In this document: positions 8,121 to 15,235 of the stretch, in pieces
Position numbering within the stretch: position 1 is the first letter of the stretch
How the letters are laid out: each line of letters begins with the position of its first letter
Source: JAAUQA01 sp036351435
GTDB lineage: Bacteria; Pseudomonadota; Gammaproteobacteria; Competibacterales; Competibacteraceae
Direction: 5' to 3'
Assembly: GCA_036351435.1 (NCBI GenBank)
Contig: JAZBPA010000086.1
Coordinates: 1-16,723, forward strand
DNA: 16,723 bases
The notes under the pieces: model-generated
The model's input: the letters and a program-made list of their open reading frames with translations, nothing else
Told to the model about the DNA's origin: nothing
The model's database searches: none
Program-made: the position numbers and the translations under genes

Positions 8121-8148
8121 TAGGGGCGCACCGAGGTGTACGCCCCTA
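8121..8148. repeat. Hairpin repeat between the DUF1127 and GspF-like genes
   Basis: TAGGGGCG and CGCCCCTA form the outer 8-bp stem and CACC/GGTG an inner stem, with a TA bulge and a GA turn. It lies 9 nt after the stop of the minus-strand DUF1127 gene and 9 bp before the ATG of the GspF-like gene. It belongs to a different sequence class from the pair at 4203-4291, although both begin GTAGGG. There is no T-run on the minus strand, so I call it a dispersed palindromic repeat and not a classical terminator. Confidence 0.7.
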
Positions 8149-8156
8149 AAACGGGT

Positions 8157-8405
8157 TCATAAGCGCCAAAATGGCTTGCTCACCTCATGCATGACATCAG
8201 CTCGACTGACCCCAATATCCTTGCGCATACGGTCATCTAACCCCATTAACGCCCGGCGCTGGCGGGCGCGTTCCCACCATACCCCTAATACGATAACCCA
8301 ACGCCTAATCAGTCCGGCGGGTTGCGGTAAGCTATTATTAACGCAGGAGTGAGCAGTGACCGATCGCCTGACCAGCGAATCATCAATACATTGTGTTTTT
8401 GTCAT
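8157..8405 (-). CDS. DUF1127 (YjiS-like) small protein
   Basis: An 82-residue basic protein. The C-terminal half carries the DUF1127 domain: WWERARQRRALMGLDDRMRKDIGVSRADVMHEVSKPFWR in order, at about residues 43-81, rich in Arg with the conserved L-x-x-L-D-D-x-x-L/R-x-D-I-G-x-x-R pattern. DUF1127 proteins are small and Arg-rich; some have been tied to RNA binding, phosphate or carbon metabolism and stress responses in alphaproteobacteria, but the function here is unknown. The start at 8405 is chosen because AAGGAG lies 9 nt upstream (8420-8415), although the frame is open to 8456. The gene is divergent from the MocR regulator with 78 bp between the two starts. Its N-terminal 30 residues have no recognisable motif. 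Confidence 0.88.
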   Translation of the reverse strand: MTKTQCIDDSLVRRSVTAHSCVNNSLPQPAGLIRRWVIVLGVWWERARQRRALMGLDDRMRKDIGVSRADVMHEVSKPFWRL

Positions 8406-8483
8406 GATTACAATCTCCTTACGGATAGGGTACAATTCAAGCTTATACCTAATCAATATGAAGTCAATTACTTTATTGTTACC
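8406..8483. promoter_or_regulatory. Divergent control region of the DUF1127 and MocR genes
   Basis: Plus strand: TTACAA (8408-8413), a 17-nt spacer, then TACAAT (8431-8436) form a plausible sigma70 promoter for the MocR gene; it overlaps the ribosome binding site of the DUF1127 gene. TACAAT occurs twice, at 8409-8414 and 8431-8436, 22 bp apart and so on the same DNA face. Directly repeated half-sites are typical of known MocR operators, so autoregulation is possible. Minus strand: TTGACT (8467-8462) and TATAAG (8447-8442) are present, but 14 nt apart, which is short. All of this is inference from pattern. Confidence 0.35.
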
Positions 8484-9869
8484 ATGACAATTTGGCAGCC
8501 TACACTAGAAAACACCACTAAACCCCGCTACGTCGCTTTGGCGGATACCCTAGCGGATGACATCAAGGAAGGCCGCTTACTTCCCGGCAATCGTCTGCCA
8601 ACCCATCGAGATTTGGCGGAACATCTGGGAGTCACTGTGGGCACAGTAAGCCGGGCTTACAGTGAGGCGGAACGCAGGGGCTTGATACAAGGCGAGATCG
8701 GACGCGGGACCTTTGTACGCAAGCCTGCGGAATCACCATCTTTAGCCACCTATGTCCAAGAACCCGGCATTATTGATCTCTCTGCAAACGTGCCCAACTT
8801 GGAGCAACGTCATACAGAGGCTATGCGTCGGGCTCTGGGAGAACTAGCCAATGACTCCCAGCTTGGTGACCGCCTGAATTACCAAGCTGCTGAGGGATTG
8901 ACGGCGTATCGATCAGCGGGCGCTGATTGGATGACACGTGGTGGTTTAACCATGCCGGCGGAGCGAGTGTTGGTCACCAACGGTGGCCAGCATGCGTTGT
9001 TGATTACCCTGATGGCACTTGCTAAGCCCGGTGATACAGTTCTGACGGAAAAACTCACCTACCCGGGGATCAAAGCCATTGCCGGCAATTTACATCTCAA
9101 CTTGCGCGGGCTGGAGATGGATGCGGAAGGCATCCTCCCCGAGGCGTTAGATTCTGCCTGTAAGAAAGGCACTGCGCGGTTTCTGTTCTGCGTACCCACC
9201 TTGCAAAATCCAACCACTGCCACCATGTCTGCGGCCCGTCGTCAACACATCGCGGCCTTGGCTCGCACCCATGATTTGACTATTGTCGAAGATGACGTCT
9301 ACGGTTTTCTGATGCCGGATCGACCGTCACCGATCGCCAGCTACGCTCCCGAACGCACTTACTTTGTTACCAGCTTGTGTAAAAGTGTGTTACCCAGTTT
9401 GCGGGTCGGTTATTTGGCCGTGCCGGAGGGTAATTCTGAGCGATTCAGCGCGGTGATTCGCAGCACTGTGTGGATGAGTTCACCATTAATGACGGAAATC
9501 GCTACCCGGTGGATTCAGAATGGCACTGCTGATGAATTGGCCGATTGGCAGCACCGGGAAGCGATGGCGCGGCAGGACATTGCCGCGCATATCCTACACC
9601 GTTGGGAGTACCAGACTTATTCAGGGAGCATGCATCTTTGGTTGACTTTGCCTGATCCTTGGCGTGCGCATGATATTGCACAAAGTGCCCGCTCCCGTGG
9701 GGTGTTGCTAAGCCCGGCTGCCACGTTTGCTGTAGCACGTTCCGGTATTCCACATGCGCTGCGTATCTGTCTTATGGGACCTGCGAGCCGCGCTCAATTG
9801 GAACGCAGTTTGACCGTGATCGCCGAACTGTTGACCGAATCCCCGGATTTATGTTGTGCGACGCTCTGA
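8484..9869 (+). CDS. MocR-type regulator: GntR winged helix fused to a PLP aminotransferase-like domain
   Basis: A 461-residue transcription factor. Residues 15-80 form the GntR winged helix: RYVALADTLADDIKEGRL, LPTHRDLAEHLGVTVGTVSRAY and GEIGRGTFV. Residues of about 95-455 are a fold-type I aminotransferase domain with TNGGQHALLITLMAL, PTLQNPTT (Asn242), VEDDVYG (Asp270/271), and the PLP-binding Lys300 in the segment SLCKSVLPSLRVGY. PLP or an amino compound is expected to act as effector. Members such as PdxR, GabR and TauR regulate neighbouring genes, so the natural target is the hydrolase that follows 13 nt after its stop. The start at 8484 (MTIWQ) fits the domain edge. There is no good ribosome binding site, so initiation may be weak, and the frame is open to 8349. 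Confidence 0.93.
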   Translation: MTIWQPTLENTTKPRYVALADTLADDIKEGRLLPGNRLPTHRDLAEHLGVTVGTVSRAYSEAERRGLIQGEIGRGTFVRKPAESPSLATYVQEPGIIDLSANVPNLEQRHTEAMRRALGELANDSQLGDRLNYQAAEGLTAYRSAGADWMTRGGLTMPAERVLVTNGGQHALLITLMALAKPGDTVLTEKLTYPGIKAIAGNLHLNLRGLEMDAEGILPEALDSACKKGTARFLFCVPTLQNPTTATMSAARRQHIAALARTHDLTIVEDDVYGFLMPDRPSPIASYAPERTYFVTSLCKSVLPSLRVGYLAVPEGNSERFSAVIRSTVWMSSPLMTEIATRWIQNGTADELADWQHREAMARQDIAAHILHRWEYQTYSGSMHLWLTLPDPWRAHDIAQSARSRGVLLSPAATFAVARSGIPHALRICLMGPASRAQLERSLTVIAELLTESPDLCCATL

Positions 9870-9882
9870 ACGACAAGCGCTG

Positions 9883-10764
9883 ATGCAGAATTTTGCAACC
9901 GATGACGGCACAGTTATCCATGTCAGAATTTTGGGCCAAGGAATGCCAATTGTGTTGCTACACGGCTGGACCTCCAGTCATCAGGAATGGTTGCCGTTCG
10001 GTAAGTCATTGGCAGATCGTCATCAGGTCTTTTGTTGGGATGCCCGAGGTCATGGTGCATCATTGGCGCAAGATCCGCCCACTGTAAAGCGCATGGCTCG
10101 CGACCTGCAGCAACTCATTTCCCATTATGATCTGCAAAGACCCTTGTTAATGGGGCATTCAATGGGCGCACTGACGGTATGGGAGTATATCCGGCAATTC
10201 GGTTGCGCTGGTCTTGGCGGTATTTGCATAATCGATCAGTCGCCCCGGTTGCTGACCGATGCGGATTGGCGGTTAGGCATCTACGGAGATTTCTCCGCGG
10301 CACGTAATCACGCATTCACAGAAGAACTCAAGGAGGACTTCGCCGAAGCCGTACTGCGGTTTGCTGCAGCCGGACTAAATGCCCGCTTCACTTCCAGTTA
10401 TCAGCGTAATTCCGTGGGCTGCCAGATGCTCCGCCAATATCTGCAGACACTGGATACGGAACCGCTAATCGGTTGTTGGGAAAGCCTGAGTCAGTCCGAT
10501 TATCGGGCGGTATTGCCGACCATTACCGTGCCAACGTTGCTGATTTACGGCGCCGAGAGCACGTTTTATACACTGGAGACTGCGCATTACGTGCGGGATC
10601 ATATTTCCGGCGCTGTTTTGAAGGTATACGAGGATACCGATCATTCACCGCATTTGTGGCAGCCGGAACGATTCATCGAAGATTTACGGATGTTTGTTAG
10701 CGCATCAGCTACTGCTGGGGAAACCCTTCATAACCCATCGCCCGGTAATACAGATAAAAATTAA
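9883..10764 (+). CDS. Alpha/beta hydrolase, partner of the MocR regulator
   Basis: A 293-residue cytoplasmic alpha/beta hydrolase. The motif IVLLHGWTSS gives the oxyanion site at about 23-32, WDARGHGAS is at 52-60, and GHSMGA is the nucleophile elbow with Ser93. The C-terminal half has LLIYGAEST, where the acid should sit, and DTDHSPHLW with the likely catalytic His. The sequence resembles haloperoxidase- and esterase-like members; the substrate is unknown. An in-frame GTG at 9856 would overlap the MocR gene by 14 nt. I prefer the ATG at 9883 because the fold normally begins just before FATDDGTVIHV. The two genes probably form one transcript, so the substrate or product may be linked to the regulator's effector. 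The 3' end overlaps the convergent transglycosylase gene by 56 bp. Confidence 0.9.
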   Translation: MQNFATDDGTVIHVRILGQGMPIVLLHGWTSSHQEWLPFGKSLADRHQVFCWDARGHGASLAQDPPTVKRMARDLQQLISHYDLQRPLLMGHSMGALTVWEYIRQFGCAGLGGICIIDQSPRLLTDADWRLGIYGDFSAARNHAFTEELKEDFAEAVLRFAAAGLNARFTSSYQRNSVGCQMLRQYLQTLDTEPLIGCWESLSQSDYRAVLPTITVPTLLIYGAESTFYTLETAHYVRDHISGAVLKVYEDTDHSPHLWQPERFIEDLRMFVSASATAGETLHNPSPGNTDKN

Positions 10765-11362
10765 TAACGCGAAACACGTAAGTCCGGGTTTCATCGTAGG
10801 GCGGAATGTTGTTGCGGTAGCGGATCACTGCATTTTCACCGGCATTGTAGGCCGCCAACACCAGCTTGACGTTTTTGAATTGATCCAGTAACACCCTCAA
10901 GTAACGGGCGCCTCCCTTGATATTAGATACTGGATCGAACGCGTCCTGCACACCGAAGCGCCGCGCGGTACCGGGCATGAGTTGCATCAAGCCCATTGCC
11001 CCCTTGGGAGAAACCGCACGCGGATTGTAGCCGGATTCGGCGCTGATTACGGCGTGAACTAAAGCGGGTTCCAACTTATTCTGGCGGGCAATCCGTTCGA
11101 TATCAGGAGCGTAACGCTTTTGATTGGCCTTATTGATTTTGAGCGGCTTTTTCAGGCTGTTCCGAAAAGCGCTGTCCCGTCGCGTTAATCGGTTAGACGA
11201 ACTGGCAGTCGGGAGCAATCCTGTGGGGGTGGCAAGCGGTTGTGCGCTCTCCAACAACGGCTGCGCACTGATTAACGGTGCACAGCCGATTAACACAGCG
11301 GCTACTACGCTTACCCAGCAAGCAGGCATAGTCGGCAATCGATCGCAGTGAGCGATGCCCAC
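10709..11362 (-). CDS. Lytic transglycosylase, Slt type, exported or lipoprotein
   Basis: A 217-residue (GTG start) enzyme expected to cleave the MurNAc-GlcNAc bond of peptidoglycan in the periplasm, giving 1,6-anhydromuropeptides. A hydrophobic export segment (about 15-33) contains L-I-G-C (Cys27), a good lipobox, so it may be an outer-membrane lipoprotein; cleavage at ISA/Q is the alternative. A Ser/Thr/Pro-rich linker follows. The SLT domain runs from about 84 to 215: the catalytic Glu109 in ISAESGYNPRAVSPKGAMGLMQLMP, then ARYLRVLLDQF, LVLAAYNAGENAV and the terminal RTYVFRVINFYLYYR. The start is uncertain. The GTG at 11362 puts an Arg before the hydrophobic stretch, but GGAAGG directly touches it; an ATG lies at 11329. 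It is 9 bp after the Asp-box gene and is probably the last gene of the operon. Confidence 0.9.
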   Translation of the reverse strand: MGIAHCDRLPTMPACWVSVVAAVLIGCAPLISAQPLLESAQPLATPTGLLPTASSSNRLTRRDSAFRNSLKKPLKINKANQKRYAPDIERIARQNKLEPALVHAVISAESGYNPRAVSPKGAMGLMQLMPGTARRFGVQDAFDPVSNIKGGARYLRVLLDQFKNVKLVLAAYNAGENAVIRYRNNIPPYDETRTYVFRVINFYLYYRAMGYEGFPQQ

Positions 11363-11371
11363 CCTTCCAGA

Positions 11372-13282
11372 TTAATACCGCGCGTAGGTGAATTCGCCGA
11401 GTTCATTGCTGTATTCCTTATACCAGTTATCCTGAATAAATAACCATTGTCCAACTGCGTTGGCCTTAGTCAGCGGACGGGAAACCTTGCCACTTTTGGT
11501 TGCGAATTCTGGAACTTCATACTCATACTCGACACTCACTCGGCCAATATTGCCGCGGACAGCAACGTCCTTGATCTTGAAACCGCGATACACCACCCGA
11601 CCGGTCGCCGCCAGATAATCGACCTCCCGCAGATTAGCGCGGAAAAACGGGTCGAACAGCGGATAAGCGGCACGATAGTCATTTTTGACCAACACTCCCC
11701 ACAACCGGTTCGCTGCTGTACGCAATAAGGCTTGCTTGTTGGGGGAACCGGCATCGCTCAACAAATCCTTAGGCGGCTTGGTTTGCGGCAGTTCGAAGCG
11801 ATGCAAAATCAGATCAGCCTGCCCGCCCAAAGCGTCTTTTTGATAACGGCCAGCCAACAGGTAGTAGGTATTTTCCGCCTGCCGGAAGGACGCCGTGAAC
11901 GGATAGAGATAGTCATTGTGCCGACCTCGGCTATCAATGGCGACATCTTCAGGCAGCCACTTCTCGCCGGCATTCTCCGACGTATTCAAATAGAGATCGC
12001 CGCGAATATTGCGGAAATCGTTCCATACAGCGGTGATGTTGTCAGCGGTCGCCACAATCCGTGGATAAAGCGCCTTGGTGTAAGGAAATGGGTAATGCCG
12101 CAAGGGTTTGGGTTTATCCCAGTGAGTACCGCCGTCCAAGGAGCGGGTGAAGTAGACAGTTTGTTTCCACGGCTCGCTGCGCTGGGCAGTGCGGGCGCTG
12201 AACACCAGATAAAGATTGTGTTGCTGGGTAGCCAGTTCGAGGTTGGCGATATCCAGATTTTGGGAATTGTCTAATCCGAAAGGTTGCCATTGTTGCCCGC
12301 CATCGTCCGAAAAAGCACCCTCAATCAAAAAGTCATTCTTGTTCTTATCCAGCCACACAACCAACAGTCGTTTACCGATACTGTAAGGCTTTAGAATCAA
12401 TACATTGTTGACTTCTTTGACCACGGTTGGCGTTGACCAACTACCGCCCGCCTGGATTTTGGTGAACAGAATCATTTTTTTGCCGTTCTGTTGTGACCAA
12501 GAAAACGAAACTGTTTTATCGCCGTGGCTAAGCAATGTCGGCCAGATTGATTCGCTGTACCCGGCGGTTAAGCGATAAGTCTTGTCCCAAGTTTTACCGT
12601 GATCCGCAGAATGACGGGCATAAATATGGTAACTGGGCGTGGGTGAAGGTTTTTGCTGAACCGCTGCCCTGCTGCGCTCGGCTCTGGCGTCCTCTTCGGA
12701 GGTTTCCTGGTCGCGAGACGGCGGTTCTTCTTCTGCAATGATGTCTTGTAGGGAAACAACCGATGACTGTTCATTCAAGAGTGGTCGTTGACCCAGCCAA
12801 GCAATATCCACTCGTCCCTGTTCATCGGCAGAGAGCTCAATGCGTGTCAACGCTTGGGTGAGCGTATCGACTATGGTTTCATTTTCCCAATTCACCCCAT
12901 AATCCGCTGAATGACGCAATACCAGAACGAAATTCCCTTCCCGCTGTTCACGCCAAGCAGCATATAAATGCTTGCCGGAAGCGACCAGGGTTAAACCAGT
13001 CGCTGGTCCTCGATTGTCACCGGGATTAAGCACGACGCTTTGACCGTCATATGGGCGAATCAGGATACGCCCCTGAGTATCGTAATAACCGACCGCTGCA
13101 TCACCAGCTGCATTCACCACCAGTTGTGGAGGACGTTTATGGTTAAACTCTGCCTCGTTGACTTGCCATTCCGTCGCACAGGCTAGACTGGTATAAAACA
13201 ACAAGGGGACCAAAAACAGGCCCCCTCGCAGCGAAGCGCCGACCACACTGCCGGCGCCGATTTGAAAGAATGTCGATAACAT
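11372..13282 (-). CDS. Secreted Asp-box (BNR/sialidase-like) beta-propeller protein
   Basis: A 636-residue exported protein. A hydrophobic signal (about 16-36) ends in A-C-A before TEW. Five Asp boxes of the form S-x-D/N-x-G-x-x-W are visible: SADYGVNW (125-132), SADHGKTW (225-232), SDDGGQQW (325-332), SLDGGTHW (381-388) and SENAGEKW (435-442). A degenerate sixth is GGSW (279-282). Their spacing of about 50-100 residues fits a six-bladed sialidase-fold propeller. Between blades 1 and 2 lies a charged low-complexity insert (about 180-212). A separate C-terminal domain (about 515-636) with a mixed helix-strand pattern looks NTF2-like. I do not see the sialidase FRIP motif, so neuraminidase activity is doubtful; glycan or protein binding is as likely. 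Its ATG shares one base with the upstream stop (TGATG), which indicates coupled translation. Confidence 0.82.
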   Translation of the reverse strand: MLSTFFQIGAGSVVGASLRGGLFLVPLLFYTSLACATEWQVNEAEFNHKRPPQLVVNAAGDAAVGYYDTQGRILIRPYDGQSVVLNPGDNRGPATGLTLVASGKHLYAAWREQREGNFVLVLRHSADYGVNWENETIVDTLTQALTRIELSADEQGRVDIAWLGQRPLLNEQSSVVSLQDIIAEEEPPSRDQETSEEDARAERSRAAVQQKPSPTPSYHIYARHSADHGKTWDKTYRLTAGYSESIWPTLLSHGDKTVSFSWSQQNGKKMILFTKIQAGGSWSTPTVVKEVNNVLILKPYSIGKRLLVVWLDKNKNDFLIEGAFSDDGGQQWQPFGLDNSQNLDIANLELATQQHNLYLVFSARTAQRSEPWKQTVYFTRSLDGGTHWDKPKPLRHYPFPYTKALYPRIVATADNITAVWNDFRNIRGDLYLNTSENAGEKWLPEDVAIDSRGRHNDYLYPFTASFRQAENTYYLLAGRYQKDALGGQADLILHRFELPQTKPPKDLLSDAGSPNKQALLRTAANRLWGVLVKNDYRAAYPLFDPFFRANLREVDYLAATGRVVYRGFKIKDVAVRGNIGRVSVEYEYEVPEFATKSGKVSRPLTKANAVGQWLFIQDNWYKEYSNELGEFTYARY

Positions 13283-14373
13283 CAGAAGCCGCTGACGCCC
13301 TCTGAATTGTCTCGATTACGCAACCATACCGCGGTATTCACCGTGCCTATAAAACTGTTCGCGGTATCAGGTGAAATAAAATCAGTCTCTATCTTATTGA
13401 ACTCCAATTTCAGCACCACCGCGCCCGGTACTGGGTTGTTGCCCGCCGAACCTGCATCGACATTGACATAACCCCACCCCCCCTGCTGAGCGATAGTCGC
13501 TTGCACATTGGACGGTAACAATTCCTCTAAATTGACTCCCGACACGCAAATAACATCCACGATGTTGGAGCCGGTCAGTGGATTGGAATCGCGATCAAAT
13601 AGTCCTAAGGCGTTTTCAGATTTATCTCGGGTTAATTTGATGGCGGCATTACAATTGGTGCAGAGTCGTTGATCACCGGTGTTGATCGGAGTGACAAAGA
13701 AATTGGTGACCCATTCATCGGTAGGTAACAAGGTTACAGCAGCGGTGTCAGTATTATTTTGTTCATCCAACACTTCACCGAGATTGTCATTGGTGGATGA
13801 GTTGATACTCCCCGGTCCTTGGTCAGGGATCGCATCGAACTCGGGATAGTTACCTCCGGTTTGGCCGAAATCAGTGGCGGCGTTATAGCCTCGATAACCC
13901 CAAGCAGCTCCCCCCTGAGTTTCTAAAAACATGGCTTCGCCGTACAGATCTTCGCCGTTATTATCGTTATCGTCGACAATCAAAAAGGCGCGTCTAGGAA
14001 CGGACAGCGGTCCCATCGTGAAATTAACCCCGCCGTACGTGGTGGCACCGGCCGGGTCGTTGAACAAGGGCCCACCATTGGCAGTAGCGACATCGCCCTG
14101 AAAGGTACCATTCACCTCGAAGGACACTAAGTCATTGAAGTTGGAAGTGAACCGTCGACGTAACTGGTCGGTACAGCTGGCTGTATTGGCCAAGCTATCC
14201 TTGGTGAAATAATTGAGAAATAGTTCGTTGCTTTGATCCTTGTTTACGACCGAGATGATTGACGCCACCGTGTTGCTGGTAACGATGTACGGGAAGAGCA
14301 TGGAATCGGCCTGAACGGCGGATAACGGTAATGCAGCCGCAGCCAAGGCGGTCAAAAGTGCGGAATGTTTCAT
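13282..14373 (-). CDS. Secreted acidic protein of unknown function
   Basis: A 363-residue exported protein that I do not recognise. A clear signal peptide (MKHSALLTALAAAALPLSAVQA) ends at an A-x-A type site near residue 22. The mature protein is rich in Asn, Asp, Thr and Gly and poor in Lys. It starts with SMLFPYIVTSNTVASIISVVN, which looks like a beta strand pair. Residues 134-142 (DDNDNNGED) resemble a calcium-binding loop. Four Cys are present: Cys67, Cys238 and Cys241 as C-T-N-C, and Cys276, enough for two disulfides. The start at 14373 is supported by AGGGAG 6 nt upstream; the frame is open to 14451. A 91-bp gap separates it from the DUF4384 gene, and the next gene overlaps its stop. An extracellular or outer-surface structural or ligand-binding role is possible, but inferred only from export and context. 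Confidence 0.8.
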   Translation of the reverse strand: MKHSALLTALAAAALPLSAVQADSMLFPYIVTSNTVASIISVVNKDQSNELFLNYFTKDSLANTASCTDQLRRRFTSNFNDLVSFEVNGTFQGDVATANGGPLFNDPAGATTYGGVNFTMGPLSVPRRAFLIVDDNDNNGEDLYGEAMFLETQGGAAWGYRGYNAATDFGQTGGNYPEFDAIPDQGPGSINSSTNDNLGEVLDEQNNTDTAAVTLLPTDEWVTNFFVTPINTGDQRLCTNCNAAIKLTRDKSENALGLFDRDSNPLTGSNIVDVICVSGVNLEELLPSNVQATIAQQGGWGYVNVDAGSAGNNPVPGAVVLKLEFNKIETDFISPDTANSFIGTVNTAVWLRNRDNSEGVSGF

Positions 14374-14419
14374 GGGGTTCTCCCTCTTGGTCCGTGGTGT
14401 AGTTCTGAGATTGTTAAAA

Positions 14420-14446
14420 AGTATAGTTTGCGTGATGATGTAACAA
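14420..14446 (-). promoter_or_regulatory. Candidate internal promoter before the unknown secreted-protein gene
   Basis: On the minus strand, TTGTTA (14446-14441) and TATACT (14425-14420) are separated by 15 nt, a little short for sigma70. It lies in the only sizeable gap (91 bp) of the five-gene run, so the last three genes could have extra transcription of their own. Weak call from hexamer match only. Confidence 0.25.
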
Positions 14447-14464
14447 GGCATCCGGGGGTATTAC

Positions 14465-15235
14465 TCAACGATGCTCGAACGTAATCAAGCTAACGCAATC
14501 CGCGCACAGATTGTTCAGGCGTTGAACCGGCACGGTAAAAGACTCGGTGGGTGTCCAGGCCACATCAGTGGTTTGCTGGCCTGGATCATCGACAATACCG
14601 GCTAATCCGCGAGTTTTGAAACCCTTTTTCATGGCGACTTGCAAGGCATCGGCCTCACCGCTGTTCTTATTAAGCCGGGCCTTAACCAAGTCTTCATACT
14701 GCTGTTCCAATTGGGCGTTGGGTTGCCGAAAAGCTAAGAAAATAATGCTCTCCGGCCCGGTTTGCTGGTCCAGTTGGAAGGATTTATCGTCGGCGGGCAG
14801 ATGAACCGTTTTTCCTCCCTTGACCGGATTAAAGTTATTCACCTGCACACCACCAAACGCTTTCATGGGAAACAGCCGGTATATAGCCTGAGCGCTATCG
14901 ACCTGGAATATGTAGACATAGCTGTCCTCGGCGGGAGTGAACTGAATTTTATAGTGATCGCCGGAGTGCAACACACTACCCTCGACCAGCGGTTTGAGAT
15001 CGCCTTTACCCTTGGGGCGGTACACATAATTAACCTTGAAATTCAGCGGCTTGGGGGTAGGCGCTACGGAAACTGGCAGCGGACCGGCTGTGCCTGGTTT
15101 GGGGGCAATATCGACTGTGCCGGCGGGTCCTCGGGTTTTCATGTCGTCCGAGGTGTCGGCTTGGATGCTACCGCTAAGTCCGAATAAAAGGCCAGCAAGT
15201 AGCAATGGATAAGTCCAATATGAGTTAGATTGCAT
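14465..15235 (-). CDS. Secreted DUF4384 domain protein, paralogue of the kinase ectodomain
   Basis: A 256-residue exported protein. The signal peptide ends near IQA/DT (about residue 27). The DUF4384 domain covers about 65-180, with LHSGDHYKIQF, YVYIFQVDSAQAIYRLFP and FQLDQQTGPESIIFLAFR. It matches residues 313-430 of the neighbouring kinase closely: 31 of 44 residues are identical in the LKPLVEGS-to-YRLFP core, so the two come from one duplication. The motif K-T-R-G-x-A-G-x-V-D occurs twice, just after the signal (about 33-42) and after the domain (about 207-216). A Cys pair (C-A-D-C) lies near the end. The ATG at 15235 has AGAGG 5 nt before it; GTG at 15241 is possible. It overlaps the kinase gene by 11 nt, so the two are probably co-translated. 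DUF4384 is often found in kinase- or caspase-linked envelope proteins; its ligand is unknown. Confidence 0.88.
   Translation of the reverse strand: MQSNSYWTYPLLLAGLLFGLSGSIQADTSDDMKTRGPAGTVDIAPKPGTAGPLPVSVAPTPKPLNFKVNYVYRPKGKGDLKPLVEGSVLHSGDHYKIQFTPAEDSYVYIFQVDSAQAIYRLFPMKAFGGVQVNNFNPVKGGKTVHLPADDKSFQLDQQTGPESIIFLAFRQPNAQLEQQYEDLVKARLNKNSGEADALQVAMKKGFKTRGLAGIVDDPGQQTTDVAWTPTESFTVPVQRLNNLCADCVSLITFEHR

Noticed and set aside
8484..9869. A free metabolic aminotransferase
   Set aside because: The N-terminal GntR winged helix and the linker place it in the MocR regulator family even though the PLP lysine is kept.
11732..12274. A 180-codon open frame on the plus strand
   Set aside because: It lies fully opposite the Asp-box propeller gene, which has strong motif support; the plus-strand translation shows no domain or signal.
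11372..13282. Exo-alpha-sialidase as a firm function
   Set aside because: Asp boxes define the fold, not the activity, and they occur in many non-sialidase propellers; the sialidase FRIP motif was not found by eye.
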